Below, one piece after another: positions 1-9,039 of a DNA stretch of 64,000 bases. This stretch comes from Shewanella canadensis (GTDB lineage: Bacteria > Pseudomonadota > Gammaproteobacteria > Enterobacterales > Shewanellaceae), in NCBI RefSeq assembly GCF_003966225.1, contig NZ_RXNU01000005.1:310001-374000 (forward strand), read 5' to 3'. The position numbers and the translations under genes are program-made. The number at the start of each line of letters is the position of its first letter. Within the stretch, counting starts at the first letter, position 1. The notes beneath the pieces are model-generated. The model had not been told where the DNA came from and searched no databases. It was given only the letters and a program-made list of their open reading frames with translations.

Positions 1-49
1 ACCACTGTCGTAATTTGTTCAAATTCACTTCCCAACGAAACAAAGGTTG

Positions 50-598
50 TCAGCACGCCTCTCCCAGACATTTAAACCCCACCGCACGAGCCTTACCGTT
101 AGGGGCGACAAATACCCGAACCTGTGCCTGACCGCCCATCTCATTTTGGACTTTCAAGGCTTTCTCTTTGGGCATAAAAAATGCCTCAATGCCATACTCA
201 GCCCGAACTGTACCAGAGTCGATTCTGCGTACTCGTCCTCGAATATAGGTTCCCTGGTGAGGCTTAGCGGTATTGAGCTTATCGAACTGCCAAATACCAT
301 GACTTTCAACCAGGCTAACGTAGATCAGACTCCCTATTTTATACTCTGTTTGGGGCTCAGTCGGGATGCGGTTAATCTCATAGTTCAAACGCACAAAATT
401 TCCCCGAAACAGACTGCGCGGGTCGACGGGCTCAGTCTTTAAGATGATCTCTTCACCTGTCCATATTGGCAGTACAGAGCCCAGGTATTCGACACATAAA
501 ACAGCCAGTTGAAAAAAAAGAGTTAAAATAAGCCCAATTTGTATCGTTCGCTTACCGGGCTTCTTATGCAGCCAATCAGGCATTGTCATGGTATTCAT
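50..598 (-). CDS. GDYXXLXY-domain membrane-anchored protein
   Basis: This 182-residue protein has one N-terminal membrane segment (about residues 19-40) after a basic cytoplasmic start, followed by an extracytoplasmic domain. The sequence RGNFVRLNY near residue 65 is a variant of the GDYXXLXY family signature. The family has no settled biochemical function and is commonly encoded beside DUF2157 membrane proteins. That is the case here: its start overlaps the end of the upstream DUF2157 gene by 4 bp (ATGA-type coupling), so the two are almost certainly co-transcribed and translationally coupled. The family call is good; the role is unknown. Confidence 0.85.
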   Translation of the reverse strand: MNTMTMPDWLHKKPGKRTIQIGLILTLFFQLAVLCVEYLGSVLPIWTGEEIILKTEPVDPRSLFRGNFVRLNYEINRIPTEPQTEYKIGSLIYVSLVESHGIWQFDKLNTAKPHQGTYIRGRVRRIDSGTVRAEYGIEAFFMPKEKALKVQNEMGGQAQVRVFVAPNGKARAVGFKCLGEAC

Positions 599-1923
599 TC
601 GCTACCCTCCCCCTGTTTTAAGGCGATAAGGGTGACATGATGCTTCCAGTATTTTGCCGCGGCCATCAAGATACCCGCAGCAACGAGAAACAGCACAGCA
701 CCACCTATGTAATCACCAATGAGATCGAAATAGCGAATAAATGCCGTCAGTAACAGGACGACAACGCCGGTATAGAAATAGTGGGTTTCTGATTGATCGA
801 TCCCTCTTCGTATCAGGAGGATCCCCATTAAGAGCAGCATCAAGTTGGTCGCGATGGCTGCGATAAATTCCATATGGCTAAACCCGCTCACCAGATAAAA
901 TGAGAACGCCAGATAGCCAGTCAGCATCAATGCCGGCATTGATGCATATCGACCACTTGCGCGAGATAGCCCAAAAGCAAGCATACCCGACACTATGATG
1001 AAGATAACACTCATCACGGACAACCAACTCTGCTCTCTCGGGTACTCTTCCCATACGCCTTCGAAGCTGAATACTAATAAGGTAATAATGGCCGCCCTGA
1101 GTAACCAGATGTGTACCACCAGCCCGTACTCTCGCCAGTCACTCTTATTTGCACGCATTAGCCACCAGGCAACCCCATTTATAATAAGTCCCAGGCCTAA
1201 AGAAAATGGTAATTGCTCTGCAACGGGATCGAAGTGATAGCCACTCCCCATGATCCATGCCAAACCTAAATTTATCCAGACAAGTAAACCCACAACACAA
1301 GCCAGGAACAGCAAACGAGAACGTGCCTGAAACAGGGTTAACCAAAGTGTCACTAATATAAATATCGGATAAAGCGTCGGGAAAAAGTCTTCCCCCGATT
1401 CGACCACTAGCCAGATACTGGCCAAGCTCAAGGACAACAGCGCCAAAAGTCGACTCTGAGTAAACACCACCAAGGGCAATATACCCAATGCCCACCAGAA
1501 TATGCCATCGGGGAAGTGCTCACCCAGATGATAGATCTGTGCGATGAGCATGATGCTGGCACCATAACTCATGCCGCCAAAGAGTAACCAGATGATGCCG
1601 GCTCGACTTCGCTTCGATAAAAATAGTTTAATTCCGACGGCGTTGGTCACCAGGGTTAATAGCAGTAGACTTCCCGTACGAATGCTTCTTGGGATCTCAT
1701 CCCAATTGTGTGAAACGATCAGTATCAGCGCTAAACCAATAAACAAAACCCCCAATGACATCAGCAAGTAATAACCGAAGGAATTCTTATCCGTGTCATC
1801 GTTGATACTTGTGCCATAGCGAGCCAATATCGAATTTGCCTGCTGCTCCGACACAAGCTCGTCACGCACCCAGATACGAGCTTCGTGAGACAACTCCTTT
1901 TTGAAAAGCTGGATCAATCGCAT
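595..1923 (-). CDS. DUF2157 polytopic membrane protein
   Basis: This 442-residue protein starts with a soluble stretch of about 50 residues (acidic, containing LVSEQQANSILARYG, typical of the DUF2157 N-terminus) followed by about 12 hydrophobic segments, so it is an inner-membrane protein. It forms a two-gene unit with the GDYXXLXY gene downstream. Function is unknown for the family; co-occurrence of the two families suggests one complex (inference). No enzyme motif was seen. Confidence 0.85.
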   Translation of the reverse strand: MRLIQLFKKELSHEARIWVRDELVSEQQANSILARYGTSINDDTDKNSFGYYLLMSLGVLFIGLALILIVSHNWDEIPRSIRTGSLLLLTLVTNAVGIKLFLSKRSRAGIIWLLFGGMSYGASIMLIAQIYHLGEHFPDGIFWWALGILPLVVFTQSRLLALLSLSLASIWLVVESGEDFFPTLYPIFILVTLWLTLFQARSRLLFLACVVGLLVWINLGLAWIMGSGYHFDPVAEQLPFSLGLGLIINGVAWWLMRANKSDWREYGLVVHIWLLRAAIITLLVFSFEGVWEEYPREQSWLSVMSVIFIIVSGMLAFGLSRASGRYASMPALMLTGYLAFSFYLVSGFSHMEFIAAIATNLMLLLMGILLIRRGIDQSETHYFYTGVVVLLLTAFIRYFDLIGDYIGGAVLFLVAAGILMAAAKYWKHHVTLIALKQGEGSE

Positions 1924-2017
1924 TCCCTGTCCTTATTCGCTACCGTCAACCTGAGTTGTAATTTAAGAATGATGAGACTCGACTTAAGCCGAAATATTCT
2001 AGTCTCAACTTAAGCGC

Positions 2018-2054
2018 TAAAAACAGAAAAGGCCAGAATAAATATTCTGGCCTC
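2018..2054 (-). terminator. Rho-independent terminator after the S9 peptidase gene
   Basis: A perfect 11-bp inverted repeat (2030-2040 with 2043-2053, arm AGGCCAGAATA) lies 36 bp past the peptidase stop. On the minus strand it is followed by a T-rich tail (TTTTCTGTTTTT). Confidence 0.8.
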
Positions 2055-2089
2055 AGTAAGTAAGTCTATGTTATTTCAAGTTTGAACGC

Positions 2090-4144
2090 TTATTTCTTTT
2101 CGGTCCAACGATCCATCCAACCAAGTACATTGGCGTACCATTGCTCAAGGTTATCTGGATTGAGGATCCAATGGTTCTCTTCTGGGTAGATAAGCAACTC
2201 AGATGGGATCCCTTTACGTTGCATAAGGCTGAACGCGGCTAAACCCTGACCATAGGGAACACGGAAGTCTTTTTCACCATGAATCACTAACATTGGAGTC
2301 TTCCAGTTCTCAGTGTAGTTCACCGGATTAAACTTCTCGTACAGCTCTTTGTTGTTTTCATAGGTACCACCGAACTCATATTCAGGGAACCATAGCTCTT
2401 CGGTCACGTAGTACATAGAGCGCATATCGAACAGACCGGCATGATTGACCAGACAGTTGAAACCGTCACTCCAGTTACCCTGGATCCAGTTCATCATGTA
2501 GCCACCGTATGAACCACCCAAGGCACAGGTACGAGTCTCGTCCAGCCACTTTTGCTGTTTAGTGACGGCTGTCAGACCTTTCTGAAGGTCTTCGAGAGGT
2601 TTTCCGCCCCAGTCTTGTGTGATCGAGTCGGTAAATTCCTGGCCATAGCCCGTTGAACCATGGAAGTCGATCATTACCACACCGTAACCGGCACCCGCCC
2701 ACAGTTGAGCATTCCAGCGGCTGCTGAATGAGTTACCAAATGATCCTTGTGGACCACCATGAACGAGGAATGCAATAGGATACTTCTGACCGGCTTTGTA
2801 GTCGGAAGGCTTTATCCAGTAACCATGCACCTCTTCATTGTTCCAGCCCTTAAAGCTAAACTGCTCGAACTCACCAAACTTGATCTCGGCTAATTTTTCT
2901 TGGTTAACTTGGGTTAGTTGCTTAATCCCCTGACCATCCAAGTTCATCGAGTAGAGATCGCCCGGTTGAACTAAAGATTTGTGGTTAATAATAATCTTTT
3001 CGTTAGTCACACCAACGACGCTATTACTACCATCGTTGTAGACCGTTTTCACATCACCAAATTGGGTATTAACTTCAAATACGGTAACCTGCCCGACATC
3101 CTGAGCCGTGACATAGAGTGTACGATTATCTTTACCGAAGGTGAGCGAACTCGCGCTTCTATCCCATAACGGAGCTACCTCTTTCTCCTGCCCTGTTACC
3201 GTATCGCGCAACATAATGCGGTATCTGTCGGCCTCAAAACCAGGCTTGGTCATGGCAAGATAGGCCAGGTAACGGCCATCGGCAGAGAACGTCGGATTGG
3301 CGTCCCAGGCTTTATTGGCTTCGGTAAGGTTCACCGCATCGCCGCCGGTTACCGGAACCTGCCATAAATCGTAATTGGTGATCCAAGCCTGATCTTTACT
3401 CGGCGCTTTAGCGCCGTAAACAAGGTGTTTACCATCAGGTGTAAAGGTTACCTCTTCCATGCCCGAAAATGGCTTTGGCGGTGTTTCCGTATCTAAACCT
3501 GCAGTGACGTCCACAGCCGTAGTGATCTTTTCACCATTGAGCTTTGCGACAAACAGGTGGCTTCTTGAATGGTCACTCCAGGTATCCCAATGTCTGACCA
3601 TTAGTTGTTTATATTCGCGTCCCGATGATTTACGCTCCTGCTCAGCAGTAAACTTATCCTCAGAGCATTTCAGATCTTTACACTCAGGAAATACTCTCAT
3701 GTTCATTACGACTTGAGTGCCATCTTGAGACAGCTTGAAACCTTCGACATCGAGCGGGAAGTCAGAGACCTGAATAGCTTCTCCGCCGGTTAAAGGCAAC
3801 TTATACAGTTGGCTGGAACCACTGCGACCGGCGAGAAAATAGATAGCTTGGTCGTCTGCAGCAAAGGCGACGCTGTGTTCAGTGCCTTTTACCGAGGTCA
3901 GCTGCTTAGCCTTACTGTCAGCTTGAGACAGATCTTTAATATAGAGATCGGAACTGGACTCACCCTCTGCATCAATTTTTTTGACAGCATAAACAATTTT
4001 ACTGCCACTATTTGATAAAGCGGGTGAATGAAGCTTATTGATTTTAACTAGATGTTGCACCGTAAAAGGCTCTGGATTAGCGGCCTGAGCCGACATTGAC
4101 AGTCCGGCACTCGCGATGGCAAGAATGATTGCAGTTTTTTTCAT
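2090..4144 (-). CDS. S9 family prolyl oligopeptidase-type serine peptidase (acylaminoacyl/dipeptidyl peptidase-like), secreted
   Basis: The 684-residue protein begins with a clear Sec signal peptide (MKKTAIILAIASAGLSMSAQA). An N-terminal seven-bladed beta-propeller region with WD40/TolB-like repeats occupies roughly residues 30-400. The C-terminal alpha/beta hydrolase carries the nucleophile elbow GGSYGGYMMNW, the catalytic Asp in HGEKDFRVPYG and the catalytic His in EENHWI, so the triad is intact. It should act on short peptides in the periplasm or outside. Length and domain order are normal. It is monocistronic, with its own terminator and over 220 bp upstream. Confidence 0.92.
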   Translation of the reverse strand: MKKTAIILAIASAGLSMSAQAANPEPFTVQHLVKINKLHSPALSNSGSKIVYAVKKIDAEGESSSDLYIKDLSQADSKAKQLTSVKGTEHSVAFAADDQAIYFLAGRSGSSQLYKLPLTGGEAIQVSDFPLDVEGFKLSQDGTQVVMNMRVFPECKDLKCSEDKFTAEQERKSSGREYKQLMVRHWDTWSDHSRSHLFVAKLNGEKITTAVDVTAGLDTETPPKPFSGMEEVTFTPDGKHLVYGAKAPSKDQAWITNYDLWQVPVTGGDAVNLTEANKAWDANPTFSADGRYLAYLAMTKPGFEADRYRIMLRDTVTGQEKEVAPLWDRSASSLTFGKDNRTLYVTAQDVGQVTVFEVNTQFGDVKTVYNDGSNSVVGVTNEKIIINHKSLVQPGDLYSMNLDGQGIKQLTQVNQEKLAEIKFGEFEQFSFKGWNNEEVHGYWIKPSDYKAGQKYPIAFLVHGGPQGSFGNSFSSRWNAQLWAGAGYGVVMIDFHGSTGYGQEFTDSITQDWGGKPLEDLQKGLTAVTKQQKWLDETRTCALGGSYGGYMMNWIQGNWSDGFNCLVNHAGLFDMRSMYYVTEELWFPEYEFGGTYENNKELYEKFNPVNYTENWKTPMLVIHGEKDFRVPYGQGLAAFSLMQRKGIPSELLIYPEENHWILNPDNLEQWYANVLGWMDRWTEKK

Positions 4145-4287
4145 TGTTATTATCGTCTTTGTTGATTTAAGTTTGATTTATAAGCGACCTGATTGAGACG
4201 AACATCGCCGCCACTACATAAATAAAATTGTTATCTCCCGCATCCATGCAAGTCTATGATTTTATCTTGGTGGTGAACACTACCCAA

Positions 4288-4320
4288 ATAATAAGGCTTA
4301 GGCAAGATACCTAAGCCAAG
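4288..4320 (-). terminator. Probable terminator after fumarase
   Basis: An 8-bp inverted repeat GGCTTAGG / CCTAAGCC (4295-4302 and 4310-4317, 7-nt loop) lies 55 bp past the fumarase stop; the minus-strand tail TTATTATTT is only moderately T-rich. Confidence 0.5.
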
Positions 4321-4372
4321 TATCATCGGTCTAACCTGCTATTAAAAATTCAGTGACCAAAAACAGAGGGTG

Positions 4373-5911
4373 TTAACTGAGTTTGAGTTTCCAGATAGCG
4401 GGACCCGTCTCATGAGCATTGACCCCATTGGAGTCTACCGCCACAGTGACCGGCATATCTTTAACATCAAACTCATAGATAGCTTCCATGCCTAAGTCAG
4501 CAAAAGCGACAACGCGGGAGGTTTTAATCGCTTTCGACACCAAGTAGGCGGCGCCACCGACAGCCATCAGGTAAACCGCTTTATTCTTCTTGATGGATTC
4601 TACCGTTGCAGATCCCCTCTCGGCTTTACCTATCATCCCCATCAGGCCCGTTTTCTCGAGCATCATATCGGTGAACTTATCCATACGCGTTGCTGTCGTT
4701 GGCCCTGCTGGGCCGACAACTTCATCACCAACGGGATCCACTGGCCCTACGTAGTAGATAAACTTACCGGTAAAATCGACCCCTTCAGGCAGACCTTCGC
4801 CGCTTTCAATTAGGGTTTGAATACGTTTATGGGCAGCATCACGGCCGGTTAACATCTTGCCGTTAAGTAGCAAGGTATCGCCACTCTTCCACTTTTCAAT
4901 ATCGGCTTGTGTCACACTGTTTAGATCGACATGATGAGTGTTCTCACCCGCTTCACGGGTGATCACGGGCCAACCTTCTAATGATGGAGGCGTCAATACA
5001 GCAGGACCCGTTCCATCTAAGTGAAAATGAACATGACGTGTTGCCGCGCAGTTCGGGATCATGACGACAGGCTTAGAGGCTGCATGTGTTGGAACCGACT
5101 TGATCTTTACATCGAGAACCGTGGTTAAACCGCCTAAGCCCTGAGCACCGATACCGAGTTTATTTGAGCGCTCGAAGATATCCAGACGCAACTTCTCTTC
5201 GGCAGTTTCAGCGCCCTTTGCCTGTAGTTCATGAATGTCGACAGGATCCATCAGTGACTCTTTAGCGAGTACCGCCGCTTTCTCTGCGGTTCCGCCGATG
5301 CCAATACCCAGCATTCCTGGTGGGCACCAACCCGCTCCCATTGTCGGCAGTGTCTTCTCAACCCATGCAGCAATATCATCAGAGGGATTGAGCATTGCCA
5401 TCTTAGATTTATTTTCTGATCCGCCGCCCTTAGCCGCAATAGCAACATCAATATGATCCCCGGGTACCATATCGATATGAACGACAGACGGAGTGTTATC
5501 CTTGGTGTTCTTACGCGCTCCGGCAGGGTCTGAAACGATTGAGGCTCTTAATGGGTTATCCGGGTTCAGATACGCACGTCTGACGCCTTCGTCGACCATC
5601 TGCTGAACCGTCATATCAGTCTTATCCCACTTAACACCCATACCCACTTTAACAAAACAGGTAACGATACCGGTGTCTTGACACAGAGGACGCTTTCCTT
5701 CTGCCGACATACGAGAGTTAATTAAGATCTGTGCAATGGCATCTTTTGCGGCTGCACTTTCTTCTCTGTCATAGGCTTCAGACATAGCATCGACAAAATC
5801 TTTGGGGTGATAATAGGAGATATATTGTAGGGAATCGGCAACGCTCTCAATTAGATCGGCTTGCTTAATGATAACTTCTTTAGTCACAGACACTTCCTTT
5901 TCAACAGACAT
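4373..5911 (-). CDS. fumA: Fumarate hydratase class I (Fe-S dependent)
   Basis: This protein interconverts fumarate and L-malate in the TCA cycle using a [4Fe-4S] cluster. It has both class I halves: the alpha part with PLCQDTGIVTCF and PNCAATRHVHFH, which carry cluster cysteines, and the beta part with GPTTATRMDKFTDMML and the C-terminal swivelling domain. It is a single-chain bacterial form of about 512 residues. I prefer the ATG at 5911 because GGAG lies 9-11 nt upstream; an in-frame ATG at 5926 would add five residues. It is divergent from pabB. The class I family is certain; whether it corresponds to fumA or fumB cannot be decided. Confidence 0.93.
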   Translation of the reverse strand: MSVEKEVSVTKEVIIKQADLIESVADSLQYISYYHPKDFVDAMSEAYDREESAAAKDAIAQILINSRMSAEGKRPLCQDTGIVTCFVKVGMGVKWDKTDMTVQQMVDEGVRRAYLNPDNPLRASIVSDPAGARKNTKDNTPSVVHIDMVPGDHIDVAIAAKGGGSENKSKMAMLNPSDDIAAWVEKTLPTMGAGWCPPGMLGIGIGGTAEKAAVLAKESLMDPVDIHELQAKGAETAEEKLRLDIFERSNKLGIGAQGLGGLTTVLDVKIKSVPTHAASKPVVMIPNCAATRHVHFHLDGTGPAVLTPPSLEGWPVITREAGENTHHVDLNSVTQADIEKWKSGDTLLLNGKMLTGRDAAHKRIQTLIESGEGLPEGVDFTGKFIYYVGPVDPVGDEVVGPAGPTTATRMDKFTDMMLEKTGLMGMIGKAERGSATVESIKKNKAVYLMAVGGAAYLVSKAIKTSRVVAFADLGMEAIYEFDVKDMPVTVAVDSNGVNAHETGPAIWKLKLS

Positions 5912-5936
5912 TAGGGTGCGCTCCATTAGCCATTTT

Positions 5937-6065
5937 TGGCTTGCGTATTTGTTTTTAGTTATTCCTGCTCGGACATTTCATACACTCCCCCAGCCCGCAG
6001 AGAATGTAGCACGTCATTGCCTTGTATGGCTTGCGTGTTTCTTTTTATTAATCCCGGCATTTGGA
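5937..6065. repeat. Degenerate direct duplication in the fumarase-pabB intergenic region
   Basis: TGGCTTGCGT followed by a T-rich tract and ATTCCTGC-type sequence occurs at 5937-5972 and again at 6027-6058, exactly 90 bp apart, with scattered substitutions. No gene is supported across it. Confidence 0.55.
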
Positions 6066-6121
6066 TATGATACTCTTTCGCGACTTTTAGGGGAATATCA
6101 CATTTTAGATAAGGTTAATCG

Positions 6122-7531
6122 ATGAGTTTTTCGCCGCAGCAGCAACTTGCTTTCAGGCATCTGAATTGGAAATACACCACCACAGAACTATTCTCCCACC
6201 TCGCAGACAAGCCCTGGGCCATGCTGCTCGACTCGGCAGATGCAGCTCACCAGGATGCAAAATTTGACATCATAGTGTGCGATCCTATCGCGACGATTGT
6301 AACCGATGGCCAATCGAGCAGGGTGAATCATCTACGAAGCGGCGAATTAGTGAATAGTCAAGTTCACACTGGTGACCCCTTCAAGTTTCTCAATGACACC
6401 ATAAAGCACTATTTCCCTCATCAATATCCAAGCCCATTACCCTTTAGCGGTGGCGCAGTGGGCTGCTTCAGTTATGATTTGGGTCGCCAGATTGAGCATC
6501 TACCCGAAATAGCGGCCAGAGACATATTACTGCCCGAAATGAATATTGGCTTATATCCCTGGGCATTAATTTTCGACCGTTTAAACGCAGGCTGGATTCT
6601 GGCACATTATCATGGAGAGGCTGCACTTGAGTCGACTCTGGCTCGACTTAATACCCGACTCGATACTAAATCCAATTCGGTTACTGGTGACTTCAGCCTA
6701 ACCAGTCGATGGATTAATCAGATAACTAAAGCTCAATACATCGAAAAGTTTGATAAAATTCAATCCTATCTCAATAGTGGTGATTGCTATCAGATCAATT
6801 TGACTCAGCGCTTTACCGCAAGCTATCGAGGTGATGAATGGGGCGCATACCTCAAACTGCGTGAGACAAACAGAGCTCCCTTTTCGGCATTTATCCGATT
6901 AGATGATGCGGCGATACTCTCTATCTCACCGGAGCGTTTTATTCAGCTTCGTGATGGTCAAGTGCAAACAAAGCCCATTAAAGGAACCCGACCTCGATTT
7001 GAAAATGCAGAAGCAGACACCTCTTCTGCACTCGAACTCGCCGAGTCAGAGAAAGATCGCGCCGAAAACTTAATGATTGTCGATCTGTTACGAAATGACA
7101 TAGGCAAAGTTGCAAAAGCAGGCTCAGTCAAGGTTCCCCACCTCTTCCAAATTGACAGTTTCCCAGCCGTCCACCACTTAGTTAGTACGGTAACGGCGGA
7201 GTTACACAATAAATATCAAGCAACCGACCTGTTAAAAGCGGCTTTTCCCGGTGGTTCTATTACTGGCGCCCCAAAAATCCGTGCGATGCAGATAATAGAA
7301 GAACTTGAACCCTCGAGGCGCAGCCTATATTGTGGATCTATTGGCTATATCAGCCAAGATGGACAGATGGACACCAGCATTACCATCCGCACATTAGTTG
7401 CACAAGCCAACCACATACACTGTTGGGCTGGTGGCGGTATTGTCGCCGACTCCCAAGCTAACGATGAATATCAGGAAACCTTCGATAAGGTCAGTAAGAT
7501 ACTTCCTGTTCTTGAAAAGGTGTACTCTTAA
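6122..7531 (+). CDS. pabB: Aminodeoxychorismate synthase component I
   Basis: PabB aminates chorismate, with PabA as the glutaminase partner, to make 4-amino-4-deoxychorismate for folate. The 469-residue protein has the chorismate-binding fold with KPIKGTRPR, the DLLRNDIGKVAKAGSV stretch and the conserved PGGSITGAPKIRAMQII. The PIKGT motif with Lys is typical of PabB rather than anthranilate synthase. AAGG lies 7 nt upstream of the ATG. It is followed 56 bp later by nudL in the same direction, likely one transcript. Confidence 0.93.
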   Translation: MSFSPQQQLAFRHLNWKYTTTELFSHLADKPWAMLLDSADAAHQDAKFDIIVCDPIATIVTDGQSSRVNHLRSGELVNSQVHTGDPFKFLNDTIKHYFPHQYPSPLPFSGGAVGCFSYDLGRQIEHLPEIAARDILLPEMNIGLYPWALIFDRLNAGWILAHYHGEAALESTLARLNTRLDTKSNSVTGDFSLTSRWINQITKAQYIEKFDKIQSYLNSGDCYQINLTQRFTASYRGDEWGAYLKLRETNRAPFSAFIRLDDAAILSISPERFIQLRDGQVQTKPIKGTRPRFENAEADTSSALELAESEKDRAENLMIVDLLRNDIGKVAKAGSVKVPHLFQIDSFPAVHHLVSTVTAELHNKYQATDLLKAAFPGGSITGAPKIRAMQIIEELEPSRRSLYCGSIGYISQDGQMDTSITIRTLVAQANHIHCWAGGGIVADSQANDEYQETFDKVSKILPVLEKVYS

Positions 7532-7587
7532 AGTTACCAGAACTTGTATGAGTAAATATTAACTGTTTGATAAACTTGGGGGGCCGT

Positions 7588-8157
7588 ATGAACTTAATAG
7601 AGTTGAGGATAAGGTATAACCTTCAACCTCTTGCCGCTCTCACGAGCCCCCTAATCTCCAGTAAACTTCAGCCGGCAGCCGTTCTTATCGCTTTCACTCA
7701 GGTCAAGAATGAAACTCACCTCATTCTGACTCAAAGACCCAGCCATCTCCGGCATCACCCTGGCCAAATCAGTTTTCCCGGGGGTAAAGTAGAAAATAGT
7801 GATAGCAGCCACATTGCCACAGCCTTAAGAGAAGCCGAGGAGGAGATTGCACTGCCGATATCAAATGTAGAGGTACTGGGACAATATCCTAAATATAAGA
7901 CGTTTACAGGTTTTGAAATCACACCTGTTTTTGGCATCGTAAAAAATGATTTTGAACCCATACTGGACCCGGGTGAAGTTGCTGAATATTTTACGATTCC
8001 ATTGAAATTTCTATTAAAGACAGCCAACAGGAAACAATACCTATACCGCCGTAATGGCATAGATTACCCAATCTACTTTATCCCTTATAAACATCATGTT
8101 ATCTGGGGCGCTACGGCGGCAATTATCGAGCACTTATGTAAGCAACTAAGCCAATAA
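7588..8157 (+). CDS. nudL: Nudix hydrolase, CoA pyrophosphatase-like (NudL)
   Basis: This 189-residue protein has the UPF0035/NudL signature (RPSHLRHHPGQISFPGGK) followed by a Nudix box whose core reads REAEEEIAL, giving the metal-binding glutamates. NudL-type enzymes hydrolyse coenzyme A to 3',5'-ADP and phosphopantetheine (family knowledge). The ATG at 7588 is preceded by GGGGGG about 5 nt away; an upstream in-frame start at 7567 has no better site. The pabB-nudL order is also seen in E. coli and other gammaproteobacteria. Confidence 0.88.
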   Translation: MNLIELRIRYNLQPLAALTSPLISSKLQPAAVLIAFTQVKNETHLILTQRPSHLRHHPGQISFPGGKVENSDSSHIATALREAEEEIALPISNVEVLGQYPKYKTFTGFEITPVFGIVKNDFEPILDPGEVAEYFTIPLKFLLKTANRKQYLYRRNGIDYPIYFIPYKHHVIWGATAAIIEHLCKQLSQ

Positions 8158-8294
8158 CAGATCTAATTATGGCTTTCCGCTGACCCGCACTCATGAGTTT
8201 GATATTGAAGGGCCAGAGGTAGTTATCCAAGCCTGGTATTAGAACGAAGCCGCCAATCCGGAAACCAGAGACAGAGAGAGTGGATTTCTCTTAA

Positions 8295-8630
8295 CTAAAC
8301 AAAGAAGCGCAGATACAAGCCCGCCGCAACAGAACTTAGAAGAAGCAATGGAATATTAAACCAATAACCCATCCTGCTATGGTGAGCGGTGTAATAATTA
8401 AATATCATGCTTATCAAACTGATCGCTGCACAAACCCAGATAACATATTCGAGTTGAACCGTCTGGATCGGATCCCAATTTAAACGAACTGACGCTCCCT
8501 TACTGAGAAAATAGCCTACGGCGCGATCGGGCCTTGCCTCATCGAAAAGCAAGAGTGCATATACAGCCAGTGACCACCCCATAATGGAAAGAGAAGCCAG
8601 CAATAACTGAAACATTTTAACTTTTTTCAA
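8295..8630 (-). CDS. Small hypothetical membrane protein with three TM segments
   Basis: The 111-residue protein has three hydrophobic helices (about residues 10-30, 62-80 and 90-110) and no recognisable catalytic motif. It is alone, convergent with nudL, and faces a long non-coding gap upstream. I do not recognise the family. Coding status is supported by its length, the membrane pattern and absence of a competing frame. Confidence 0.6.
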   Translation of the reverse strand: MKKVKMFQLLLASLSIMGWSLAVYALLLFDEARPDRAVGYFLSKGASVRLNWDPIQTVQLEYVIWVCAAISLISMIFNYYTAHHSRMGYWFNIPLLLLSSVAAGLYLRFFV

Positions 8631-9039
8631 TTAGTCTCTCCTGTCAGCCACCAGATATACTTTAAATATAACATTTTTTAAGCAACATCATATTGTATTA
8701 TGACCGTGATTTTCAGTTACTTATTTTTATAAGTTTTATTCTCCCCTCGCTATAACCCTATGAACCATAAACTAGTGCGACAAATTACCAGAGTTCGATA
8801 AACACGGGTATAGAAGCACTTGTCTATCAACATCCAGGGATGATCCCTTGGTTTAATCCGCTTTTCTCAGCAATAATTCTGTTCATCAGGGATAAAATTC
8901 GAGCATATGCAAAAGAATCACAGCTTATTTAACTTCTATGGCATGATTATCCCCTTTTTCACTTGAGAAAAGCCGTCAGCAGGGTAATATGAACGTCCAA
9001 ATTTTTTTATAAAACGTTTCGTTGGAGAACTAAGCAACA
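8631..9039. other. Intergenic region upstream of asnS
   Basis: A 409-bp AT-rich stretch without a supported gene. It contains a short imperfect palindrome near 8832-8855 and the asnS ribosome binding site (TTGGAGA, about 12 nt before the ATG). I see no T-box, riboswitch or transposon signature. Confidence 0.6.

Noticed and set aside
5868..6125. An 85-codon plus-strand frame across the fumarase-pabB gap
   Set aside because: It overlaps the fumarase start; the repeated hydrophobic segments arise from the DNA duplication, not from a recognisable protein.
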